A stretch of DNA of 64,000 nucleotides from Sarocladium kiliense (taxonomy: Eukaryota > Ascomycota > Sordariomycetes > Hypocreales > Sarocladiaceae): assembly GCA_030734395.1 (NCBI GenBank), contig JAUZTG010000021.1:62001-126000 (forward strand), given 5' to 3'. Numbering within the stretch: the first letter of the stretch is position 1; each line of letters opens with the position of its first letter. Shown here piece after piece: positions 42,319-50,990 of this stretch. Both the position numbers and the translations under genes were made by a program. The notes beneath the pieces are model-generated. The model saw only the letters and a list, made by a program, of their open reading frames with translations, was not told the DNA's origin and ran no database searches.

Positions 42319-43052
42319 CTAGGCCCTGCTGGCAAAGGTCTTGTTGGCAAAGTTCTTGCTGGCAAAGGTCCTGCTGGCAAAGTTCTTGCTGGCAAGGGGG
42401 CCGAAAGCGGATGGTCCATGCTGGCAAAGGTCATGCTGGCAAAGGTTTTGCTGGCAGGGGGGCCGAAAGCGGATGGTCCATGCTGGCAAAGGTCATGCTG
42501 GCAAAGGTCTTGCTGGCAAAGTTCTTGCTGGCAAAGTTCTTGCTGGCAAAGTTCTTGCTGGCAAAGGTCCTGCTGGCAAAGTTCTTGCTGGCAAGGGGGC
42601 CGAAAGCGGATGGTCCATGCTGGCAAAGGTCATGCTGGCAAAGGTCATGCTGGCAAAGGTTTTGCTGGCAAAGGTTTTGCTGGCAAGGGGGTCTGGCAAA
42701 GGTTTTGCTGGCAGGGGGGCCGAAAGCGGATGGTCCATGCTGGCAAAGGTCATGCTGGCAAAGGTCATGCTGGCAAAGGTTTTGCTGGCAAAGGTTTTGC
42801 TGGCAAGGGGGTCGAAAGCGGATGGTCCTTGCTGGCAAAGGTCATGCTGGCAAAGGTCATGCTGGCAAAGGTTTTGCTGGCAAAGGTTTTGCTGGCAAGG
42901 GGGTCGAAAGCGGATGGTCCTTGCTGGCAAAGGTCATGCTGGCAAAGTTTTTGCTGGCAGGGGGGCTGAAAGCGGATGGTCCTTGCTGGCAAAGGTCCTG
43001 CTAAAGGTCTTGTTGGCAAAGGTTTTGCTGGCAGGGGGGCCAAAAGCGGTCC
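42319..43052. repeat. Minisatellite, 14-bp unit CTGGCAAAGGTCNTG
   Basis: About 730 bp of imperfect tandem copies of a 14-bp unit (GCTGGCAAAGGTCAT and variants with TTG, CTG or TTTTG ends), grouped into a higher-order block of roughly 90-115 bp that begins GGGGGGCCGAAAGCGGATGG. Long open frames occur on both strands only because 14-mers lack stops; I do not treat them as genes. A reverse-orientation pair of the block boundary (CTTTCGGCCCCCTTGCCAGC and CTTTCGGCCCCCTGCCAG) lies to the left at 41979-42023, so the array is enclosed by short inverted repeats. Confidence 0.92.
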
Positions 43053-43221
43053 TTTAGGGAGAGCCATGTATAAAGTCTCGTCCTCCTCGTGGGTGACATC
43101 TTCCTGGTCTGTGTCCCTCATTTTCAAAGAATGTTCTTTGTCTCTCGCAGTGCTTTATAGCAAAGCTTTAACACAAGTAGTCATCTGTCCTGACTAGGAA
43201 AGTAGTTTGCGTCAACGAGCC

Positions 43222-45474
43222 ATGACTGAGGCCTTGGAGGTCCGATCTCACCGAGTCTTTAGCGAGCTATCCGCTAAATATGTTGGAACTGTAGCCATCT
43301 CGTTGAGCTGTATGTCCTTCTCGAGCGAGAGCTGTCAGGACAAAAACATCAAACGCCTTATAAGAATTTTTAAAAAGGAAGGTTGCGACCGCCTAAACCC
43401 ACGCCATGCGATCCCTGCAAATGTGTCTGCGGACGTCCTGCGCGCATCGCTGGAAGCGTCAGGTCTATCTGCAAATGATCTTAAAAAACCAGCGCCACAG
43501 GCACTGACGATACCTCCTAAGTCCCAGGTGAATTGCCTCCATGGCAAGCACCGTGTCTCGGCACTTAAGCTTTGTCGTCACCTTGAGGCTTGGTGGGCTG
43601 TGGAGTTATACGTTGGTTCGTTCCTCAAATGCAGATCTCTGGCCGTTGCTAACATCGAAGACCAGACCTTTCTGAGGAGGCACAGAGAGTATTGACTGAT
43701 GAATTCATGAATGAGAGCAAGTTCTCGGATGGACATATCCTTTGGAACATCTTCAATCAACCTGCATCATCTCTAGATGCAAGGCGCTGGTGGGCTAGGC
43801 TGAGTCCTCACAAAGCAGAGACAGCAAGAAGGATTTTAAATCATCAAACTCTAAGCCCACTTTTGAGAAACGTGCTAGCAGTTCCTGAACTTCGTTCAGG
43901 GCTTCAGCTTGGGATCTGGTCCAGAATCCTATCTGAGCGATGCGATGAGGTACTATCCTTTTTCTCTACCCGTGTTTTTCTGTGAGATTAATCACTGATA
44001 GGAGATATTGCGTGGGCTTCAGAAGCTTATAGATGTATGGGAATGGATATTTGGCTCGCAAGAGGCACTTGAAGCACTAGACCTCGGCATAGCCCACCAG
44101 CTAGAGGGACGCGCGCCAGGTGCCTCTCACAAGGACTATCTGTATATTTTAGGTGCTATTGAGAGGGAAAAGCTCTATATGGTAGACGGTGCAAAAAAGC
44201 AAGGGGTGTTGGATAACCTGAAGGCGGTCGATGTATTGATCCCTTCCCTACATACTCTACAGCAGGATTTCAAGTATGTTCGACAGTGTACGGGTGTCCT
44301 GAGAAAACTTATACTCGGCTCATCTCGAGTTCCACTCACAACCCAAACCCTTGCCGAGCAGGCCTTCAGAGGTAGCACCAAACGGTCCCTTGGGGTAGGG
44401 TTTTGGGAGGGCATGACAAGCGCCTATCTACATATCATGCAAAATCTAGTGGAACTCTCCGGGGAGAACCCACTTCTTGAGCCTGATGAGCCAAAGGCAG
44501 AGCCACGCCAGTATGACCAGGCGGCATGGCACCAGCTTGCCCTTGTGAGCCGAGACCTAGGTTTCGCATCAGATGAGATCACACGACTATGCTCCCTAGA
44601 TCCGGACAAAGAATATGCAGTTGCTGTCATGCTGCAATCTCGACCGCCTAGGCGCTATAACTACGGACCGGACTTCGATGATCTCGCAAAGACAATAGCA
44701 GGAGTATTCAAGAAGGCACAGCGTAACCAAGCCCCTGGTGCCGAACCGTCTTTGACTACAGACGGTCATGGTGAACCGATCATGAGAAGATGCGGCCGTC
44801 AATATTCCGGGTCATACACAAAAGATCGTCAATTTCTCACAGCCTGCTACTTTAAGTGCGAGGTCCCGAAGAAGCAAAATATTACCTCCTTATTTGTCCG
44901 CAGATCAGTCTTTCTTACCTTCTGGGGGTTTCAGGATGCTTCCATGCTCGGTACCCTTTGCGAGGTTGACCCTGGGATTCCGCCGGTGGAACAAGGAGGC
45001 GATCATGCTGAGCCAACCTTGATCATTTCTCCCACTGTACCAGAGCCGAAAGGTACCCCAGTGGCAGTGGCTTCGGTGCCGGAGCCTCTCGATCAGTCCA
45101 TGACCGGTGTTGGCCAGTCTTTGGTCCTCGAAGTTAAGCAAATTATGGCAGATCCAAATACTACAGTAGCAGGACCTTTGGAGTCGGGGGCTCTCGATCA
45201 GCCTATGACAGGTGTCGACCAGGCGCTGGCCGTCAGAGACGATCTAGAGATGACTATCCTCGTATGGCAGGCCGGGAGCTGGCATGTGGCAAAGCGTTGT
45301 CGAAGGCGCTCGATTTGTGAAGAAGTCAGGGAAGTTTGGAAGGACTATCCCTCGTACAAATTGTTTAATCAGAAAGGTTTAGGGATTGACGTGCAAGATT
45401 GCGCTGAGGTGCCAGAGGACGTTGTCTGTCTGAATGAAGACGGCAGTGGATTCCCAGCTGAAGAGACCTTGTAA
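43222..45474 (+). CDS. DUF3723-type protein with ParB-like motif
   Basis: Model: 43222-43615, 43666-43949 and 44002-45474, about 716 residues. Intron 1 (43616-43665) starts GTTCGT with branch GCTAAC and ends CCAG; intron 2 (43950-44001) starts GTACTA and ends GATAG. Splicing joins ELYV to DLSEEAQRVLTDEFMNESKF and SDGHI, as expected for the family. The N-terminal domain has NCLHGKHRVSALK (about residue 105), resembling the G-x-x-R loop of ParB/sulfiredoxin-like domains. Further on are MRRCGRQYSGS and ITSLFVRRSVFLTFWG, typical of DUF3723. The C-terminus carries two copies of an LDQxMTGVxQ motif and a small folded end. Biochemical role unknown. DUF3723 genes are recurrent Starship cargo. Confidence 0.78.
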
Positions 45475-45648
45475 CGTAGCCCAGACTATTGTAAACTACT
45501 GAACATTTCCAGCGGGCGCGCCGGAGTAATGGCTGGAGAGAGTGCGAACGCGCAGCGTATAATTCTTCTCGTTCTCACTAAACCACCCGTAACTGGCCAA
45601 TGCGAAACCCTGATGATCCGAACGTCCATAGTGAATGCTCAACGCTCG

Positions 45649-46056
45649 CTAAAAGAAAGTCTGAAAGGCTTCGGGTATTTTTGCTGCCGCTGTCGTCCTC
45701 CCTCGTTCATGTTCTAGTGCGTCGATCTTCTTCTGGTAGTCAATGTTTTGCAGCCACAAGGCATTGTACTGCTCGACGACAATGTCGTAGTCAAGGACTC
45801 TTTCGGTGACCTGACGTTTGAGCCTGTCGTACTCGTCTCTTGCGTCTCTGAGTGCCAAATCTCTCTTATACACTTCATCGGACAGGATCTTGATTACATG
45901 TACTGCCTCCTCAAAGCGGCTCAACGTTGTGTCCATAAGCCGATTGACTACTACAAGGTGGCACTTAGCCTCCATGGCGCGCTGTTCACTGACCCATCAT
46001 TAGAAGATGACCAGGATGTCTTTAATACATACTCACAGGGGCGCGGTATATGTCAT
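45649..46056 (-). CDS. Short coiled-coil protein, very short first exon
   Basis: Model: exon 1 at 46056-46037 (MTYTAP and part of a codon), intron 45989-46036 (GTGAGT start, TCTAATG branch, GTCAG end), exon 2 at 45988-45649, about 119 residues. Exon 2 is a nearly continuous coiled coil (LSRFEEAVHVIKILSDEVYK, ARDEYDRLKRQVTERVLDYD, LQNIDYQKKIDALEHERG). A CATAAAAAT box lies about 75 bp upstream. Same architecture as the small coiled-coil genes at 15-28 kb, but isolated at the other side of the NLR unit. Confidence 0.65.
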
Positions 46057-46291
46057 TCTCTTTCAAGCGGAGTCTGAGGTTTTGAGAAGCAGTTAGACCT
46101 GTAGCACGGCGGTCGCAGTCGCACCTCGCATTTTTATGGGTGCCACGAGATGCCGCTAAATTTAGACACTGGGTTTGGGACGAGGGAGGGTGGGAAAGCA
46201 GGGCGTTAGTGCCATTTAGAGTGGAAGCGACAGGCGCGCGCTTCTGTGGGCATTTCTAAAATTAGCCGATCATTAACATTCCAAGTTACTA

Positions 46292-46358
46292 ACGTCCGTC
46301 CCTGCGTCACGAGCCACCCTCCGTGGCGAGCCAAGATCCAGGTACTTTGCCTTTGAAA
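46292..46358 (+). repeat. Left terminal inverted repeat of unit B
   Basis: Matches the right end 50722-50788 in inverse orientation and the outermost part of the unit A arms. Shared core includes GAGCCACCCT, CGAGCCAA and CAGGTACTTTGC. Confidence 0.78.
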
Positions 46359-47695
46359 CAGCCTCACATTTGCACAAACGCATCCTTATGCTTGCTTGCA
46401 CCTGAATTATATTGTCGCATCACCCTTATACATATGTAGCAAGTTTTGCAATAATTATCGCGGACACATAGAGTAATTGCGGGCGGTAAACAGGAACATG
46501 AATTAGTAATATTCTGCCGCACCACGCTGCAAGACCACCAGCAAGTCTCTCATCCCTCGAATGCTGTGTAAATGATTGTTTCCGGGTATTCAATTACTGA
46601 TGCAGCTGAAAAAAGTCATTTAAAGTACTGAGGTTGCCAAAAAGCGTGTTTAATGGCGTTTCGCGACGCCAAGATGTACATTCTTAAATAACGGAAGGCT
46701 TAATCCGGCTAGCGTATAAGACGCCGAAACGGTGTTCCGTTTTCAAATCAACATTTCATAAGGCGCACTGTGTCCCAGGTATTTCTTCAAATTCACGATA
46801 CCCCACAGTATATTCGCGACCTCCAGTAATCTTATGGCATCGAATATTCTTTTTTAGAAGGTTCGTTCTGTCTATTTTCTTCTAAGACGTCTGCTGGCTT
46901 ATCTTCTAGCCTTGCGCGGCACGTATCACCAGACTAGGATGGGGAGGCCAATCACAAGCAGATGACAGATTCAGAACTGTACCACATGCACCCAATGATA
47001 ACCTAGACCCTACTTTGTTCGTGGCAAAGAAGAGCTATAATTGGCTCGTTGCATCCACCGAAATGCTTTGCCTAAGTTGCCTTGCATAATCCAAGAATAA
47101 GCAGAATCAATGGTGCAACACTTGAACACAGCACGACTCGCTCCTGCGGCTGAGAAATGGTGGCAAGATGCAGGGTAGCCCTCATCTCGACCCCTCTTCC
47201 GAGAACAGCTGTTTGACTCCATCACGAGTAGAATGCCGCATCAAGTGGATCATTTTCGATGGCACTAGGGTCCTGATCGCATGGAGACTGGTCGGACCGT
47301 TGTTAGCTTCATGCTTGCATGGACGTTGTCATGGCAAATTGGTTGTCGAGATTCAGCAAGTGAGAAACACAAACACCGTCTACATTCTAACCAACTAGCG
47401 CGTTGTTTTCGCAAGCCAAGCCTCAGTCTCAGCTGATAGCGAGTCAGATCATCATGGTCAGCCCAACCGAAAAGTCACGTGAAATACGCGCACCTTGAGC
47501 TTGTCGATGATTGGAGGCGAGTGCCCCGTCGTGAACAGAGCCGCACCAAACCCCTCCTGCAAGGCATCTCACCCTGACCACCTTCCCAACTAGAGAGAAG
47601 GGAAAGACGACTGCTGACGGCTTGGATATACGATCGCGAACATTATTTACCTAAATCAGGCGCAGTAGCATTCGATTAGAGTTGCCAGTCGCAAA
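46359..47695. other. Non-coding interior of unit B and NLR promoter
   Basis: No gene recognised. Short frames on both strands (for example 47010-47225 minus) have no features. AT-rich patches lie around 46390-46480 and 46780-46870. The NLR promoter must lie in the last few hundred bases. Confidence 0.45.
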
Positions 47696-50123
47696 ATGAG
47701 CACGGTATCAGCCAACGATATCAATAGTACCGGTCGCAGCCGTGTACATGTTGGGAACAGGTACTACTCAGAAGTCCATCATCATGCCCCTCCTGGTGAG
47801 TCGTCGAGCTATCAACGTGTTCATACCAGCATAATCGGCTAACTTGAGATGCCACGATCTAGAACGCATAGAAATTCCCGGTCCCTTGCATGGCCCACAC
47901 TTCATCATCCCCTTCTCCGAGAACAAACGATTTGTGGGTCGCGAAGGCATCCTCAGACGCCTGAAGGATAGCCTTTCCGATGATGACCGCCCACGCTTTA
48001 TAGCTGTCGTCGGACTCGGCGGGGTCGGCAAGACACAGGTGGCGCTGCAAGTTGCGCATTATATTAAGGACCAACCCGACTGGTCGGTGTTCTGGCTTTC
48101 AGCGCTGAGTATAGCTACTTTTGAGCAGGCGTGCACGGAGATGGTCAGAAAGGTGAGAATCCCGTCGTCTGGGACAGAAGATGCAAAACAGGTAGTAAAG
48201 GGTTATCTTGAGTCGAGTGTATCCGGCCAGTGGTTACTGATTGTCGACAATGCCGACGACCTGACCATTATGATGGGCCCAGGGGGGATCTACACGTATC
48301 TTCCGAAATCCGGAAACGGCTGCATCTTGTTCACTACGCGGGTGATGGACGTAGCGCAGGCTGTTACAGAAGATGACATCGAGGAGCTTGAAGAGATGAG
48401 CGAGGATGAGGCAGAGGCATTTCTGCAGAAGTTACTCCCCGCAAACCAAGCGGACGACATGGTGACAGAGCTGCTGCGTAGACTTACGTATCTCCCGCTG
48501 GCAATCTCGCAGGCGGCAGCATACATGAAGAGAAACAAGATAATGGCGTCAATGTACCTCTCGCTGCTTCGCGACGTCAACAAGGAAGCGATTGGTCTTC
48601 TCAGTCGCAAGTTTCCTGATCGCACACGAGACTCAGAGTCACGGCACGCAGTAGCAAGCACGTGGCTTATTTCGTTTGAACAGATCCAGAAGCATGATGA
48701 GATAGCTGCGGAGCTGTTGTCATTTTTGTCGCAGATCGAACCACGGGCGGTTCCACAATCAATGCTGCCACGGACAAGAAGCGAGGAGAGTTTGGTGAAT
48801 GCTATAGGAACGCTGTGCGGGTATGCGTTCTTGTTTAGGCGCGAAGACGGCGACATATTGGACATGCACAGCCTGGTGCATATTGCTGCTAGAGAATGGG
48901 TTACGGGCGGAGGTCATGCTAAGGGTGTGAAGCGGAACGTCGTGGGTCACCTTGCAACAGTTCTTCAGTCCGACGACTGGGACAATCGTGAGGTGTGGCG
49001 GAAGTACATACCGCATGTACTAAAGGCGATTGAAGCCAGCGAGGAGGGAGCAAGATGGGAGGAAAAAGAGTGTGAGTTGGGATACTGGGCTGGGAGGTGT
49101 CTAGAAGTGGAAGGACGGATTGCTGAGGCGGTTGAGCTGCTTGAGCACGTGGTCAAGGTGCAGGAGACGACGTTGGCGGAGAATCACCCTGATCAACTGG
49201 CATCGCAACACGCCCTCGCTGGAGCGTATGAAGCCAACGGTCAAGTGGAGGAGGCAGTCGAGCTGCTTGAGCACGTGGTCAAATTGCAGGAGACGACGTT
49301 CGCGGAGAATCACCCAGATCGACTGGCATCGCAACAGGCCCTCGCTGTAGCGTATCGAGCCAGCGGGCAGGTGAAGGAGGCAGTGGAACTGCTTGAGCAC
49401 GTGGTCAAATTGCAGGAGACGACGTTGGCGGAGAATCACCCAGATCGACTGGCATCGCAACACGCCCTCGCTGTAGCGTATCGAGCCAGCGGGCAGGTGA
49501 AGGAGGCAGTGGAACTGCTTGAGCACGTGGCGAAGGTGCAGGAGACGACGTTGGCGGAGAATCACCCTGATCGACTGGCATCGCAACACGAACTGGCTCG
49601 AGCGTATGAAGCCAGCGGGCAGGTGAAGGAGGCAGTGGAACTGCTTGAGCACGTGGTCAAGGTAGAAGAGACGACGTTGGCGGAGAATCACCCTGATCGG
49701 CTGGCATCGCAACACGGACTGGCTCGGGCGTATGAAGCCAACGGTCAAGTGGAGGAGGCAGTCGAGCTGCTTGAGCACGTGGTCAAATGGCAGGAGACGA
49801 CGTTCGCGGAGAATCATCCAGATCGACTGGCATCGCAACACGAACTGGCTCGAGCGTATGAAGCCAACGGTCAAGTGGAGGAGGCAGTGGAACTGCTTGA
49901 GCACGTGGTCAAGGTAGAAGAGACGACGTTGGCGGAGAATCACCCTGATCGACTGGCATCGCAACAGGCCCTCGCTGTAGCGTATGAAGCCAGCGGGCAG
50001 GTGAAGGAGGCAGTCCAGCTGCTTGAGCACGTCGTGTACATCAAGTCTCAGGTCATGGCGCCGGCTCACTCATCAAGGCAAGCATCACAACGCTTGCTGG
50101 AGCAACTTAGACGGTTATGTTAG
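47696..50123 (+). CDS. NOD-like receptor: NB-ARC with TPR repeats
   Basis: Model: exon 1 at 47696-47795, intron 47796-47862 (GTGAGT start, CGGCTAAC branch, ATCTAG end), exon 2 at 47863-50123, about 786 residues. Exon 1 encodes a short N-terminus containing NSTGRSRVHVGNRYY, which resembles amyloid-forming signalling motifs (HRAM-like, x-G-x-x-x-H-x-G-[ND]) at the start of some fungal NLRs. NB-ARC: Walker A AVVGLGGVGKTQVALQ (about 90-105), Walker B WLLIVDNADD, sensor FTTRVMDVA, and LPLAISQAA. The second half has seven nearly identical 42-residue TPR units plus one diverged. No large effector domain, so if the motif is real the protein could signal through a partner. Intact frame. Only gene in unit B. 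Confidence 0.86.
49113..50120 (+). repeat. Tandem 126-bp TPR-coding repeats
   Basis: Seven in-frame 126-bp units encoding patterns such as AVELLEHVVKVQETTLAENH, almost identical at DNA level, and an eighth diverged unit at the C-terminus. Spacing and content fit kinesin-light-chain-like TPRs. Homogenised repeats of this kind mark NLR recognition regions. Confidence 0.93.
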
Positions 50124-50990
50124 CTCAGTAGGAATCTAGACTTGGGCAATACAGCGACTGGTGGCACAGAAAGAAGTATTAATAATATCTCGCATGAGTC
50201 GTATAGCGTACAGGAATACAGTCTGCACCTATCTATTCTATTCTTATTTAGTCACGCTGCGACCATTATTCCAGGAATCTGCATGAATAGTAGCACAGTG
50301 CGCCTGAGCAATTCTCGACCGGAGAAACACTGATTACCGTTTGTCCCCGGTACAACGCTAACCTGATTCGGCTCTCCGTTTGTTTCGAATGTACTGATGG
50401 TCGCAGTAACATGCTACTCAGCGCACCCTAATCGTAGCCACAGGGCTTGTGTTGTGTCGCCTTTTTGAACATACATTGAGGGGTTATGGGCTCTTTAAGA
50501 ATCAGTGAATTACTTTTTGGAGGGCTAAGAGCTTGTTGGTGGAGGTTTAAAGGGGTGCCCTTGAAAGTTGTTCGCATAGGCTGTCATTTCCTGTCTGACC
50601 CTACGCTCGACGCCAACAATATTTTCACTTCAAAGTTTCGGGGGGGATCAGTATGCGAAATCATTCAATAGAATGCACGTGGAAAGAACCAGTTTTGAAT
50701 GTGTGTGCGGCATTGAGATCCTTTTGAAGGCAAAGTACCTGCATTTTGGCTCGGCACGGAGGGTGGCTCGCAACTTAGGGACGGATGTTAGGGAAACTGT
50801 ATGCCGACTCGCTATTGCCTAAGTAATACAGAACTTCTTCGAACGCATATTACTTCTGAACCTTGCAAGAGACTGCTTCTTTGAGGTTGCCGCCCTCGAA
50901 CATTTTATCAGGCAGCCTCTCCTCTGTTCTGTAACCCCCCCCTTCTTTGGAGACCAGGGGCTGATCTGCATCCTCGATGAAGGGTTCCGT
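50124..50990. other. End of unit B and intergenic sequence
   Basis: Contains the right end of unit B (50722-50788) and the 3' flank of the captain gene. No gene recognised. Confidence 0.5.
50722..50788 (-). repeat. Right terminal inverted repeat of unit B
   Basis: Inverse copy of 46292-46358. Outer end reads GGGACGGATGTTA including the TA flank. Closer to the unit A end sequence in its inner part (GCATTTTGGCTCGGCACG). Confidence 0.78.

Larger units (their letters stand above)
46292..50788. mobile_element. TA-flanked inverted-repeat unit carrying an NLR gene (unit B)
   Basis: A 4.5-kb segment whose two ends are inverted copies of about 67 bp, with roughly ten mismatches. Left end begins ACGTCCGTCCCTGCGTCACG, right end (reversed) ACATCCGTCCCTAAGTTGCG. 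TA flanks both sides (46290-46291, 50789-50790). The ends match those of unit A over the same 67 bp, so both belong to one family. The interior holds one NB-ARC/TPR NLR gene, with no transposase. End divergence suggests an older insertion than A. About 1.3 kb of non-coding sequence separates the left end from the gene. Confidence 0.7.

Noticed and set aside
42319..43052. CRISPR-like periodic repeat
   Set aside because: There are no unique spacers; units are contiguous 14-mers, and the genome is fungal.
42319..43057. Long overlapping frames on both strands coding for AGKGHAGK- or CQQDLCQH-type repeats
   Set aside because: They are translations of the 14-bp minisatellite in every frame; no start context, no domain, all frames equally open.
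43207..43695. DUF3723 gene broken by a stop at about 43694
   Set aside because: A 50-bp intron (43616-43665) with a GCTAAC branch restores the family sequence.
49101..50069. 322-codon minus-strand frame with repeats
   Set aside because: It is the antisense of the TPR repeats, open because the repeats are homogenised.
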